From contig SMLU01000001.1 of NCBI GenBank assembly GCA_007859745.1, positions 992,001 to 1,056,000 on the forward strand: a DNA stretch of 64,000 nt. Direction: 5' to 3'. Made by a program: the position numbers and the translations under genes. The notes beneath the pieces are model-generated. The model did no database searches and was not told the origin of the DNA. It worked only from the letters and a program-made list of their open reading frames with translations. Origin of the DNA: Phycisphaerae bacterium RAS1 (GTDB lineage: Bacteria; Planctomycetota; Phycisphaerae; UBA1845; Fen-1342). Shown here in pieces: positions 19,050 through 27,609 of this stretch (position 1 is the first letter of the stretch; the number at the start of each line of letters is the position of its first letter).

Positions 19050-19078
19050 TTGACACGCACCTCCAGGCGTGTTAGCAT
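19050..19078 (+). promoter_or_regulatory. sigma-70-type promoter with operator for the XRE gene
   Basis: TTGACA (19050-19055), a 17-base spacer and TAGCAT (19073-19078). An inverted repeat ACACGC (19053-19058) / GCGTGT (19067-19072) fills the spacer, as expected for an operator where the downstream XRE protein represses itself. Confidence 0.7.
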
Positions 19079-19109
19079 ATGAGCGAACGCTGTGATTGGA
19101 GGTGACCCG

Positions 19110-19499
19110 ATGGCGAAGGATCGCCCCGCCGAAAAGCCAATTCATCAACTGCTCCGAGAGCAGCGAATCCGCATCGGTCGCGGGCTGCGCGAGCTTGCCG
19201 GCGTGCTGGGAATCACGCCGCCGCACCTGACGGACATCGAGAAGGGTCGCCGGACACCGTCCGAGGAGTTGCTCATGAAGATTGGCCGCGTCTACGGAAT
19301 CGAGGAGGCCGTGCTGCGTGCCGGCTGGGGACGGCCAGCAGAGATTGTCGGAGAAGTAGCCACGCAAGACCTGACAACCGCCAGAAAGCTCCCTGAGTTT
19401 CTTCGGGAGGCGCGGACGTTGAACGCCGACCAGTGGGACAGCTTGATTGGAGAAGCACGCCGGCTCACCGGCGGCAAACCACGAAAGCCGGAGAAATAG
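19110..19499 (+). CDS. XRE-family HTH regulator
   Basis: A 129-aa protein. Residues about 15-70 form the XRE helix-turn-helix (LRELAGVLGITPPHLTDIEK, GRRTPSEELLMKIGRVYG). The C-terminal half may bind the partner peptidase. ATG 19110 follows a GGAGGTGA ribosome site. The next gene, an ImmA-type peptidase, starts one base after its stop. This is the classic repressor plus ImmA/IrrE pair of mobile elements, where the peptidase inactivates the repressor on stress and switches on excision genes; here the excisionase-like gene and an integrase follow. Confidence 0.88.
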   Translation: MAKDRPAEKPIHQLLREQRIRIGRGLRELAGVLGITPPHLTDIEKGRRTPSEELLMKIGRVYGIEEAVLRAGWGRPAEIVGEVATQDLTTARKLPEFLREARTLNADQWDSLIGEARRLTGGKPRKPEK

Positions 19500-19500
19500 C

Positions 19501-20250
19501 GTGCGCGAGTTTCGGTACGGCAAGATCTTCGAGCCGAGCAGCGGCCTGCGGATGATGGAGCGCAAGGCGCGCCGTTGTCTGAGCTATTGCCGGCACCACC
19601 TCGGCCTGAAGCGCGTTCCGCTCCCGATTCCCATCGAGCAGTGGATCGAACAGGCGATGGACATTCGCTTCGGCGTGGAAGATCTCTCTCATCTTGGCGC
19701 GGACGTTCTCGGCGCTGCGTTCATTCGTGACCGAGAGATCCTCATCTCGGACAAGGCGCTCCCGAATGATGGCCGTTTCCGGTTCACGTGCGCTCACGAA
19801 CTCGGTCACTTCGTGTTGCACGCAAAGCTCGCCGACGCGTTTCAGGAAACTGTCGAGCCGGGATTCGCATCAACGCGTCGCATCGAACGGCAGGCCGACC
19901 GTTTCGCCGCTGCCTTTCTCATGCCGATTCCACTTTGGGAACGCGAAGTCGTCAGTATCGCCGACGACGCGAAACTGGATCCCGAGTGGCTACTGCCGGA
20001 ATTGATGATGCCCACACTCAAGTCGGAAGAGCTTTGGCAATCGCTCGTGGTTCCCCAAATCTGTCGCCGCTTCGGCGTGTCGCGGATTGCCGCGCTGATT
20101 CGAGCCCGGGGGCTGCGCCTGATGTCGGATGCTCAGCGCCCGTTCTTGCCGGCGCGGTTCTATCACGCATGGGCATCGCCAGGTGCCTTCGCTGCGGCCG
20201 AACTGCGACGTCGTGCATCGGGCGCGCGTCAACACGAGGAGATGAGCTGA
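19501..20250 (+). CDS. ImmA/IrrE-type metallopeptidase
   Basis: A 249-aa protein with the zinc motif HELGHF near residues 99-104 (FTCAHELGHFVLHA) and the downstream helix RRIERQADRFAAAFLMP that supplies the third ligand. This family cleaves XRE repressors or acts as the toxin-like half of a pair. It starts with GTG 19501, one base after the XRE stop, with GGAGA upstream. The C-terminus (about 190-249) contains a region with QICRRFGVSRIAALIRARGL, a possible second small helical domain. Confidence 0.88.
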   Translation: MREFRYGKIFEPSSGLRMMERKARRCLSYCRHHLGLKRVPLPIPIEQWIEQAMDIRFGVEDLSHLGADVLGAAFIRDREILISDKALPNDGRFRFTCAHELGHFVLHAKLADAFQETVEPGFASTRRIERQADRFAAAFLMPIPLWEREVVSIADDAKLDPEWLLPELMMPTLKSEELWQSLVVPQICRRFGVSRIAALIRARGLRLMSDAQRPFLPARFYHAWASPGAFAAAELRRRASGARQHEEMS

Positions 20251-20266
20251 TTTTTTTTCGACCGAT

Positions 20267-20286
20267 CGTTAGCAAGATAGCTAACG
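20267..20286. promoter_or_regulatory. Inverted repeat before the excisionase-like gene
   Basis: CGTTAGC-aagata-GCTAACG, a perfect 7-bp inverted repeat 25 bases before ATG 20311, preceded by a run of eight T. It could be an operator or an RNA hairpin. Confidence 0.45.
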
Positions 20287-20310
20287 TGCGAAGTACGGAG
20301 CCTAAGACCA

Positions 20311-20529
20311 ATGCGTTGGTTGTCCGTAGACCAGATTCGCAAGATGCAGCGCATGCGACGCGAGCGCGTCGTCGAGGCGATGCTGTCAGGCGAACTGCCC
20401 TACGAGCAGCGTGGTCGCATTCGCTACGCCCGCGATTGCGATGTCGAAGCATGGGAACAATCACGGCTTAATCGCGCGCCTGATCCTGAGCGGCTTCCGA
20501 TCCACCGCGACTTGTTGAAGTACCTTTAA
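20311..20529 (+). CDS. Excisionase-like small HTH protein
   Basis: A 72-aa protein with a MerR/excisionase-like winged helix: WLSVDQIRKMQRMRRERV, then YEQRGRIRYARDCDVEAWE. Such proteins bend DNA at attachment sites and steer integrases to excision. It follows the XRE-ImmA pair and is convergent with the minus-strand integrase, overlapping its 3' end by 62 bases. This supports a lysogeny-like switch for the left element. A weak CGGAG lies upstream of the ATG. Confidence 0.65.
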   Translation: MRWLSVDQIRKMQRMRRERVVEAMLSGELPYEQRGRIRYARDCDVEAWEQSRLNRAPDPERLPIHRDLLKYL

Positions 20530-21775
20530 TCGCCCCCTTCTTGCGATCAGTGCGAAGATCGACCTTGCCCGTCAGCAAGGCGTTGCGCACCCACTCCACG
20601 ACTGGTCGATACTCCGGCGAAACAGGCTTCATGTACAGGTCGGCAATGTGCGAACTGGCCGCGTGCCCCAGCCAACGTTTGATGTCGCCGATGGAGCACT
20701 GAGGCCGAGAGCCGAACTCAGTCGCTCCGAGATGCCGCAGCACGTAGAACCCGGTCAGACTTTGCGGCGTCTCGTCGATTCGCTTGCGCAGCTTGTACCA
20801 CCATTGCTGAACGGAGTCGCCCTTGCCGTGTGTCAGCGGCTGTCCGCGACGCGAGATGAAGAGCGGCTCGCCGGCCGGGCGCGGGTCCAGCTTCAGGTAC
20901 TCCGAGATAAGTTTCCAGACCAGCGGCGGCGTACTGCCGTAGCGTTCGATGCCGGTTTTTCCGCGACGTAGGTCGTAGGATTCCTCGTCGATCTGACCCG
21001 CGCGTACTTCCGCCAGGTCACTCTGCCCAAATCCCAAACCGATCGCCATCCAGACCATCGCACGCTCACGGGCATCGCACGCTCGAAGGATCTTTTTGAG
21101 CTGCTCAACCGTAGGCAGGCTTCGCTTCTTCGACGGTTTGCCATGAAGCACGTCGCGCGAGTCCCAATTCCATTCGAGTCGTTGCAGGCCATTCTCTGGT
21201 CGGCCGGCACGATCGATCATCGCCTTGATCAATTGGAGGCGCTTCGACACCTGCGACGCCGAGTAGCCCTTCTTGACGATTTCGCGGTTGAAAGTCTCTA
21301 CGTCGCCCATGGTCAGATCGGAGAGTCGCATTCGAGCCAAGGCGCCGTTTCCGTGCTTGCGGGTCATGAAGTCGAGGAAGTCGTCAAGCTGGGCCTTGCG
21401 GTCGGCCGCGACTGCCGCGTCGAGTGTGCCCTTCGCTCGCGGCTCGCCGGGCTTTCTTGTTCGAGCCTCGTCGAACTCGAAAACCTGAGTCGCCACGCTC
21501 AGGAGACTGCCAGGAACGACGCTCTGAAGGGCTTCGGCGATCACCGGCGGGAGCTTTTTCTCCGGGGGTTTTGCCGCTCCGTTTCCGTTGGTAAGATGCA
21601 GGTGCTCGCCAAGCCAGGCGTGGTACTTCGCTTCCGCTTCGGCTTTCTCGATGTTGCCGAAGCGGATCCGGCGCGGCGTGCCGGTGTTCGAATCGCGGAA
21701 GGCGACATGCCATCCGATGTCGCGGAGCTTGGTGAACTGGAGTTTTGGAATGCGTCGCCGACGGTGGTTTGTCAT
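20468..21775 (-). CDS. Tyrosine recombinase/integrase (left element)
   Basis: A protein of about 435 aa with an N-terminal arm-binding part, a SAM-like core-binding domain (about 100-215) and a catalytic domain. LGFGQSDLAEVR stands where the first catalytic arginine box (GLRxxEL) should be, so the usual Arg is not at its place. The later boxes are present: FYVLRHLGATEF (H replaced by Tyr or Phe, R kept), WLGHAASSHIADLY with the nucleophilic Tyr. Such variants are common among planctomycete-type integrases, so it may be active. ATG 21775 is preferred to GTG 21790. It reads away from the tRNA-Gly, which lies 127 bases upstream. Confidence 0.85.
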   Translation of the reverse strand: MTNHRRRRIPKLQFTKLRDIGWHVAFRDSNTGTPRRIRFGNIEKAEAEAKYHAWLGEHLHLTNGNGAAKPPEKKLPPVIAEALQSVVPGSLLSVATQVFEFDEARTRKPGEPRAKGTLDAAVAADRKAQLDDFLDFMTRKHGNGALARMRLSDLTMGDVETFNREIVKKGYSASQVSKRLQLIKAMIDRAGRPENGLQRLEWNWDSRDVLHGKPSKKRSLPTVEQLKKILRACDARERAMVWMAIGLGFGQSDLAEVRAGQIDEESYDLRRGKTGIERYGSTPPLVWKLISEYLKLDPRPAGEPLFISRRGQPLTHGKGDSVQQWWYKLRKRIDETPQSLTGFYVLRHLGATEFGSRPQCSIGDIKRWLGHAASSHIADLYMKPVSPEYRPVVEWVRNALLTGKVDLRTDRKKGAIKGTSTSRGGSEAAQDQARD

Positions 21776-21785
21776 GGCTGGGGCC

Positions 21786-21880
21786 TGCACTACAATTCGT
21801 TCCGGTGCTGCCGAATTCGACCGTTCGGACAGCGTAACGTCGGCGCAATGTAGTGCAAGACCCGGCTGTTAAGTAGTGCA
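21786..21880. repeat. Short repeats between integrase and tRNA (possible arm sites)
   Basis: TGCACTACA (21786-21794) and its exact inverse TGTAGTGCA (21849-21857), plus GTAGTGCA again at 21873-21880. Three copies within 95 bases next to an integrase gene suggest arm-type binding sites or an operator. Confidence 0.5.
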
Positions 21881-21902
21881 TGGCCAAAAAACCATGCGTT
21901 TT

Positions 21903-21974
<72 letters not shown>

Positions 21975-22046
21975 GTTGAATATAATTCCGTGGCTGATCG
22001 CGATTTAGCGAGCCTTTCCGCGTCGGAAAGTGCAGCCCGAAGGTTC

Positions 22047-22078
22047 GAGCTAAAAACGGTAATTACCGTTTTAAGCTC
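22047..22078. promoter_or_regulatory. 32-bp near-perfect palindrome between tRNA-Gly and integrase
   Basis: The core AAAACGGTAATTACCGTTTT is a perfect 20-bp palindrome; five further pairs flank it after one mismatch. It ends 18 bases before the integrase ATG. It may be an operator, a recombination-related site or a hairpin terminator behind the tRNA. Confidence 0.6.
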
Positions 22079-22096
22079 CGCCCGAAGGAGCTGCAC

Positions 22097-23269
22097 ATGT
22101 CCAGAATCACCCGCAAACCACCGTCGTATCGTCGCCACAAGGCCACCGGCAACGCCGTCGTCACCATCGCCGGCCGCGACCATTATCTCGGCGCGCACAG
22201 ATCGCCGGAAAGCCTCGACGCCTACAAGCGTCTGATTTCCGAATGGAGCGCCGCCGGGCCCGCGGCCGTCGCGGCGACTGCCGCGGCCACGAAGTCCGGC
22301 GCCGACTTCCGAATCTGCGAACTGCTGGCCGCGTACTACGAGCACGCCAACCGCTACTACGTGAAGGACGGTCAGCCGACCGGAGAGGCCAAGAACATCA
22401 AGGACGCGACGCGCCTTTTGCAGTCGCTCTACGGCATGACGCCGGTCGCCGACTTCGGGCCGATGGCGCTGAAGGCCGTTCGGCAGAAGTCCATCGAGGC
22501 CAAGCTCTCGCGGCGTGTCATCAACTACCGCGTCAACCGCATCCGCCGCGTGTTCAAATGGGGCGTCGAGAACCAGCTTGTCGCTCCGCAGGTCCTCCAT
22601 GCACTACAGGCCGTCGCGGCCCTCCGCGCCGGCCGCACCGAGGCCCGCGAGACCGGGCCGGTTCGACCCGTGCCCGAGGAGAGCGTGAGCGTCATCCTGC
22701 CGTTCGTCACGCCGCAGGTCCGGGCAATGATCGAGCTTCAGCAGTTGACCGGCATGCGGCCCAACGAAGTGACGGCCATGCGGCCGGTGGACATCGACCG
22801 CAGCCAGGCGACGTGGATCTATCGGCCTGCCCGCCACAAGACGGAGCATCACGGCATCGAGCGCCTGATCTATCTCGGCCCCAGGGCACAGGCGATCATC
22901 ACGCCGTACTTGCTTCGGCCGTCCGACTCGTACCTGTTCAGTCCGAAGGACGCCGTGAGGCAGACCCGCGAACGCCTGCGGAGGGGCAACAACCCGCCGA
23001 AAAAGCGCAGGCCATCGCCGAAACGCATCCCCGGCAACCGCTACACGCGCCGCAGCTACTACAGCGCCATCAAGCGAGGCTGCGAGAAGGCCGGCATCGA
23101 CGTGTGGGGACCGAACCGCCTGCGGCATTCCGCCGCGACGTATCTGCGGAAGCGCTTCGGCATCGAAGCGGCCCGCGTCGTGCTCGGGCATCGCTCCAGC
23201 GCTGTGACCGAGGTCTATGCGGAACTGGATCGCACGAAGGCGGCTGACATCATGGCGGAGGTCGGGTAG
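22097..23269 (+). CDS. Tyrosine recombinase/integrase (right element)
   Basis: A 390-aa protein with a core-binding domain (about 70-185) and a catalytic domain with box I LTGMRPNEV (Arg present), box II PNRLRHSAATYLRK (Arg present, Asn at the usual His), LGHRSSAVTEVYAEL with the tyrosine nucleophile. The ATG has an AAGGAG ribosome site. It lies 122 bases downstream of tRNA-Gly and reads away from it, the usual layout of an element integrated at a tRNA 3' end. A hairpin terminator follows. Confidence 0.92.
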   Translation: MSRITRKPPSYRRHKATGNAVVTIAGRDHYLGAHRSPESLDAYKRLISEWSAAGPAAVAATAAATKSGADFRICELLAAYYEHANRYYVKDGQPTGEAKNIKDATRLLQSLYGMTPVADFGPMALKAVRQKSIEAKLSRRVINYRVNRIRRVFKWGVENQLVAPQVLHALQAVAALRAGRTEARETGPVRPVPEESVSVILPFVTPQVRAMIELQQLTGMRPNEVTAMRPVDIDRSQATWIYRPARHKTEHHGIERLIYLGPRAQAIITPYLLRPSDSYLFSPKDAVRQTRERLRRGNNPPKKRRPSPKRIPGNRYTRRSYYSAIKRGCEKAGIDVWGPNRLRHSAATYLRKRFGIEAARVVLGHRSSAVTEVYAELDRTKAADIMAEVG

Positions 23270-23303
23270 GCTTTCAGAACGATACCGGCAGGCAACTGCC
23301 GTG

Positions 23304-23339
23304 CAGGCTCCGGCCGTCCTTACGGGCTGCCGGAGCCTG
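23304..23339. terminator. Hairpin between convergent integrase and DUF1580 genes
   Basis: CAGGCTCCGGC (23304-23314) pairs perfectly with GCCGGAGCCTG (23329-23339). It lies between two convergent genes and could stop both transcripts. No long T-run. Confidence 0.6.
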
Positions 23340-23364
23340 AATCGTTTATTGACGGAGCATGGCG

Positions 23365-23706
23365 CTATCGCGCAGCGGAATCGTGAGAGAGTCGCTCAAG
23401 ACCGAGTGCCTTGGCGACCGCCGCATTCGCTTGCTCAAGCTGCCGCTGTCGCGCGCGGCTGACAGGATTGACCGGTTGCGGGGCAGCGTCCGCCCCAGAC
23501 AGCCGCTCGGAAAAACGCTGAATCGCTTCCCGGCTCGTGTACGTCGTACCGCCGATCTTGACCGTTTCGAGCCGGACGCCGCCGACACCGCGCAGCGTCC
23601 AGCGATAGACGGCGCTGATATGCAGGCGCTTGCCGTTCGGCCGCGCCGGCAGGCACCGCGGCACGTCGCGCAGGGGAACCAGGTTTTCGACGGCCGTGTC
23701 AATCAT
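23365..23706 (-). CDS. DUF1580-family protein
   Basis: A 113-aa protein beginning MIDTAVENLVPLRDVPRCLP, then HISAVYRWTLRGVGGVRLE and GGTTYTSREAIQRFSERL. This matches DUF1580, a small family typical of planctomycetes with an excisionase-like helix-turn-helix layout (helix, wing with GGTxYTS). It is likely DNA-binding, possibly the excisionase or regulator of the right element, as it sits next to its integrase. The ATG overlaps the upstream gene end by 8 bases. Confidence 0.82.
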   Translation of the reverse strand: MIDTAVENLVPLRDVPRCLPARPNGKRLHISAVYRWTLRGVGGVRLETVKIGGTTYTSREAIQRFSERLSGADAAPQPVNPVSRARQRQLEQANAAVAKALGLERLSHDSAAR

Positions 23707-23938
23707 GATCCGTTTGCTGCCGATTTGGAGCCATCGTGAGCGGTGAGGCGCACACTTCCGCCACGTGCTCCGCAACCGCGTCGCTACGCTCGCTCCACAG
23801 CTGTCGTGCGAAGAAGCGCACAACCGCACCGATCATGCGAAAAACGAGTCGGATCGCCGGATAGATGCCGTGACGGGTGAAGCAGTAGAGCATCCACAAC
23901 GTCATCACGAACGCCAGTACTTCAATAAACGTGTCCAT
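23699..23938 (-). CDS. Small membrane protein
   Basis: A 79-aa protein. Residues about 4-20 (FIEVLAFVMTLWMLYCF) and 28-45 (AIRLVFRMIGAVVRFFA) are hydrophobic, so one or two membrane segments are likely, followed by a polar tail. GGAAGG lies upstream of the ATG. It is in the leftward cluster that includes the coupling-protein-like ATPase. Function unknown. Confidence 0.65.
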   Translation of the reverse strand: MDTFIEVLAFVMTLWMLYCFTRHGIYPAIRLVFRMIGAVVRFFARQLWSERSDAVAEHVAEVCASPLTMAPNRQQTDHD

Positions 23939-23999
23939 GCGCTTGCATTCCTTCCGTCCAACTCTTCGAGAATTTCGAACAGTTCGATCCCGGTGACGA

Positions 24000-25028
24000 T
24001 CAAGATGCTTCGCAGCGGGCTTTGAGCCGTTCGTAGGCCGATTGCAGGTTGACCGTCAGCGTTGTGGCCAGATTCTGAAATTCCCTCGGCACCTGCCCGA
24101 AGCGATCGGGGTGACATTCCGAAATCTTGCGGCGATAAGCAGTTTTGATGTCGTCCAACGAAGCGCCGCGCGATACACCCAGCGTTTCCCAGGGATCATC
24201 GAGCGCGAGGCCCAGTTCCTCCGCAATCGACGGCCACTCAGATTCTTTTACGCCGAGAGACATCGCCGTATCGCGGATGATCGTCAATTCCGCGGCCGTC
24301 AGATCACCATCGCTCTTGGCAATGAGTGTCAGAAGTTCGAGCAGAACAGCACCCTTTAGTTTGAAGCACCGCAACCAAGCTTGTTCCACCAGCGACCGCA
24401 CGTCCGTCGCCGCCGCGCTTTTCACTACATCGCGCAGCGCGGGAAGTTCAGCAGGAGTGATCTCAAACAACTTTGTGAGCGATACTCTCATCTGCCGGAC
24501 TTTCTCAGGAACAGCGTCTCCGCCAGAGCGGACAACCATCATGCAGAGATCGATCAAGGGGCGTAGGTGCGCAAACTTGTTCCACTTCCTGCGCGCCGGC
24601 AGCCGAAAGTCATACATCCACTGCCCGCGGGCCGTAACTTCATCCGTCTCGCTGTCAACATGAACGATTACCAGGCTCAGCTTGTAATTGCCTGCCCTTG
24701 GATAGACGAGAGCAGCGAACGGTATGTACATTGCGGCTTCATCGTCATCGAATCTGGCACTTTGCGCGAACTCGCCCTCCCTGTCGGCGTATTCGCTTAC
24801 TGCTTTTACAAAGTCCCCATCTGCGGTGGCGACCATAACTGAGGCTTCGCATCCGTCGCCGGTCCCTGGCTGCAGGGTGATCCGAACCCGGCGACCGAAG
24901 TCATCATTTAGAAACCCGACTTCAGGTGCCGGTCCCGACTGTTCGTCCGGCTTGCCATTGCCTGAAGCGAGCCATTCGCCTGCCTTGCGAAACAGCCAAT
25001 TGACTGCCGCTTCTCCGATGCTCTCCAT
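24000..25028 (-). CDS. J-domain protein (DnaJ-like, with TerB-like region)
   Basis: A 342-aa protein. Residues about 30-160 are a beta-rich domain of unknown type, residues about 165-265 look like a helical TerB/DjlA-like domain (SDGDLTAAELTIIRDTAMSL), and the C-terminus is a J domain (DPWETLGVSRGASLDDIK, HPD at 306-308). J domains recruit Hsp70. ATG 25028 follows GGAGGTG. The combination is found in mobile-element accessory genes; a role in remodelling element proteins is inferred only. Confidence 0.8.
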   Translation of the reverse strand: MESIGEAAVNWLFRKAGEWLASGNGKPDEQSGPAPEVGFLNDDFGRRVRITLQPGTGDGCEASVMVATADGDFVKAVSEYADREGEFAQSARFDDDEAAMYIPFAALVYPRAGNYKLSLVIVHVDSETDEVTARGQWMYDFRLPARRKWNKFAHLRPLIDLCMMVVRSGGDAVPEKVRQMRVSLTKLFEITPAELPALRDVVKSAAATDVRSLVEQAWLRCFKLKGAVLLELLTLIAKSDGDLTAAELTIIRDTAMSLGVKESEWPSIAEELGLALDDPWETLGVSRGASLDDIKTAYRRKISECHPDRFGQVPREFQNLATTLTVNLQSAYERLKARCEAS

Positions 25029-25081
25029 CGTCCACACCTCCAGCTTCGGCGCACGCAGCGCCGAAGCCTGCAAATCAAGAC

Positions 25082-25375
25082 TTAATCCCTTTCCGGTTCC
25101 CGCGGCTCCGGCTCGCGGACGTTCGACTCACGGTCTGCCTCAGGCTGTTTGAAATACTTGTCGAGAATCGCCGGCCGTTCGTCGGGGTCGCGCAGCTCGC
25201 CCTGCTTTTCCTGCATAACCTCCCCAGGCGTTCGTGTGCCCGCGATGCCGTAAACGCTCGGCTGCGCCACGTTCGATTCCGGGTAGAGGGCTGCTCGCAG
25301 TTCTGTGAGGCCCTGTCTAAACATCGCTTGCGCGTGGCCTGCCCCAATCTTCGGTTGCGGTTGCTTGTCAGCCAT
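25082..25375 (-). CDS. Small hypothetical protein of the transfer cluster
   Basis: A 97-aa charged protein (MADKQPQPKIGAGHAQAMFR at the start; an RPAILDKYFKQPEADRE tail). No membrane segment. CGAGGATG precedes the ATG. It lies between a membrane protein gene and the J-domain gene on the same strand. I do not recognise a family. Confidence 0.6.
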   Translation of the reverse strand: MADKQPQPKIGAGHAQAMFRQGLTELRAALYPESNVAQPSVYGIAGTRTPGEVMQEKQGELRDPDERPAILDKYFKQPEADRESNVREPEPREPERD

Positions 25376-25398
25376 GATTCATCCTCGCTTTTCGTCGA

Positions 25399-25989
25399 TT
25401 ACTCTCCGCGCATGTCGCGGAACCGCTCCGCGACACCGCGCTGTTCCAGGTAGGCATCGTGCATGTCCGAAACGCGACGCCGTTCGTATTCCGCAGCCAG
25501 CCCGTTCGAGATCAGCAAGCCGGCACTGGCGATCATCAGGTACCCGCCCAGGGGCGGGCTGAAGTTCAGAATCACGGCCCCGATGGCGAATGTCATGAAC
25601 GGCTCGACGGTCTGCTTGACCTTCACTTCATCCAGGCGTTTGAAGCGATGCACCAGGTCGGGAGTGCCGCTGTACCGCGTGTGAGGCTGCGGACCGCCGC
25701 GACGCCGGCGAAGGAAGACGCGAACCCGAACCAACATGCACGACAGGACGAACAACCCGGCGAAGCAGATCATCGGCGTCGGGTCGTGGTGCGGCTCGCA
25801 CAAGACGGGCCAGAAGAAGATCAGCAACAGTGAGGCCCCGGCTTGCAGGCCGAGGTACCGCTCGCCGAATGAATCCGCCCGATGCAGGAAGACCTCGACC
25901 GAGACCGCGAATGCTCGCGCAACGAACGCGATGCCGCCGAGGAATCGGCGATAGCCTTCCAAAGGTCCGCCGGACTGGTTGTCGTGCAT
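25399..25989 (-). CDS. Membrane protein of the transfer cluster
   Basis: A 196-aa protein with about four hydrophobic segments: near 48-62 (LQAGASLLLIFFWPVL), 72-90 (MICFAGLFVLSCMLVRV), 130-143 (FMTFAIGAVILNF) and 147-162. It follows the coupling-protein-like ATPase by 15 bases on the same strand and may be its membrane partner, since that ATPase lacks its own membrane anchor. GGGAGGG lies upstream of the ATG. Function otherwise unknown. Confidence 0.65.
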   Translation of the reverse strand: MHDNQSGGPLEGYRRFLGGIAFVARAFAVSVEVFLHRADSFGERYLGLQAGASLLLIFFWPVLCEPHHDPTPMICFAGLFVLSCMLVRVRVFLRRRRGGPQPHTRYSGTPDLVHRFKRLDEVKVKQTVEPFMTFAIGAVILNFSPPLGGYLMIASAGLLISNGLAAEYERRRVSDMHDAYLEQRGVAERFRDMRGE

Positions 25990-26004
25990 GGCAATGCCCT
26001 CCCG

Positions 26005-27513
26005 CTACGGCCTCTGCCCAAATGAAGTCCTGAGCCAGTTTCGTCCACTCGCCTTGAAACGCCGGCCATGCTGGAAAACGATGGCATCTACCATCCAACT
26101 GTGAGCAGGGCCGCCCGTGCGCAACGTGGTCCACTCGCGCGGCTGTACCTCGTACTCAAATACCTCGCTGAATCCGGCCGACGTGGAGCCGCCGCCGTCC
26201 AGCCAGTCCAGCCCGACGGCCGCCGCCCATCGGTGATCGTTGTCGTAGGAAGTGTTGCCGCTGGCGAGGAACTGCCGCGAGCGGCCGATGAGATTGGCCG
26301 ACCAGGTATTTGAAACGGCATCGCCGTTTGCCAGGAGCACTTTCGTGTTCAAATTTCCAAAAAGCGAATCCGCTTCGTTTTGCGCCTTCGCCGCGCCGCC
26401 GAGCGCCGCGTAGAAGTTGCTCACATTTTGCGAGAGAAGACACAAGGCAACGTTTGCGCTGCGGCACGTCGATGCGAACATCGCATCGTGACCCATCAGA
26501 AAATAATGACACTCGTCAATCCAGATGAACGCCGGCGTCGGGTGAGAAGCAAACGTTCGGCGCTGGAGGCTCTTCTGGAAGCAGTACTTGACGACACCCT
26601 GTCCGTAGAGACCAACGGCGCCGTACTCAAAAATCGGCAGGTCAATGACAATGATCTTTCCCTGATCCAGGAATTCCGGAGTGAAATTCGTTTCCGAGCA
26701 GAACAGGCGTCGCAGGACCCCGCGATTCAGGAGATCGACCATCGACATCAGGACGGACTCGATGATGCTTCTCGTTTTCGGCGCGAGCCGCGGAAAGCGC
26801 TGAAGGAAGAAGTCGCAGTCGGTCAGGAAATCGCGCTCGTCGTCGGCTGACTTCTCGCGTCGCGCCGCCTCCATAAAGCACTCGTAGCAGAATGAAGTTT
26901 CCTGCCACTGCCGCGAGCACTTCTCCGCTTCATTCGACGGGGCCGAGACGATCAGCTGATACAGGTCGGGTACGCTGACGCGGCCCTTCGCCAGCATCAG
27001 GACGTGAATCGCGGCGCGAGCAAGTTCCTTCATTGCGTCCCGCCAGTAGCGGTCGCCTTCGAGTCCGCCGCTCTGCGATTGGCCACGGTCGCCGAGTTCG
27101 GCAACCGTGCAAAGCAAATTCTCCACGTTGTGCACCAGCCCGGCACCGACACCCTTCCGCTCGCATTCGTATTGCAGAAAATTGAACTTCCAGGGCTGGC
27201 TCGGATTTACGACAATCAAATCGTCCAATCTGCCGGCAGCACGAGCGTAGGATTCCCACAATTCCGCTTCGTCGGACTTCGCCGTCATCACGAGTCCGGA
27301 GAATCCCGCGTTGAGCATGGCGAGCGCCATCGCGCGGCCAGGGCCGGTTGTCTTACCGGCGCCGGTTGCGCCAAGTATGAGCGTGCCCTCCACGGCATCC
27401 CGAACGGTCCATGCGTCGTCGCGCGACCAGCGCAACAGCTCGGTGGACAGCACGTCTGTTTCGACTTTGGCGCGGCGAAAAAGCGACTGCCGCAGAAATC
27501 GTCCGATCATCAT
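26005..27513 (-). CDS. Type IV coupling protein-like ATPase (TraD/TraG type)
   Basis: A 502-aa P-loop ATPase of the VirD4/TraG/FtsK group that would bring the relaxase-DNA complex to a transfer channel. Walker A is GATGAGKTT at 48-56, the LVMTAKSDEAELWESYAR block follows, and the Walker B-like PAFIWIDECHYF lies near 330, then a LLSQNVSNFY arm. No N-terminal membrane helices are seen, unlike VirD4. GGGAGGTGG precedes ATG 27513. It is in a cluster with ParB and membrane proteins, and a MobF relaxase lies 13 kb to the right. Confidence 0.8.
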   Translation of the reverse strand: MMIGRFLRQSLFRRAKVETDVLSTELLRWSRDDAWTVRDAVEGTLILGATGAGKTTGPGRAMALAMLNAGFSGLVMTAKSDEAELWESYARAAGRLDDLIVVNPSQPWKFNFLQYECERKGVGAGLVHNVENLLCTVAELGDRGQSQSGGLEGDRYWRDAMKELARAAIHVLMLAKGRVSVPDLYQLIVSAPSNEAEKCSRQWQETSFCYECFMEAARREKSADDERDFLTDCDFFLQRFPRLAPKTRSIIESVLMSMVDLLNRGVLRRLFCSETNFTPEFLDQGKIIVIDLPIFEYGAVGLYGQGVVKYCFQKSLQRRTFASHPTPAFIWIDECHYFLMGHDAMFASTCRSANVALCLLSQNVSNFYAALGGAAKAQNEADSLFGNLNTKVLLANGDAVSNTWSANLIGRSRQFLASGNTSYDNDHRWAAAVGLDWLDGGGSTSAGFSEVFEYEVQPREWTTLRTGGPAHSWMVDAIVFQHGRRFKASGRNWLRTSFGQRP

Positions 27514-27609
27514 GCCACCTCCCGCCTGTCGTCATTGCTGTTCATGTCATTTGCTCCTTCAGCAATGCGGCGCTTCGCTCGGCGACGAAGCGCCGCATTT
27601 CCACGGTCG

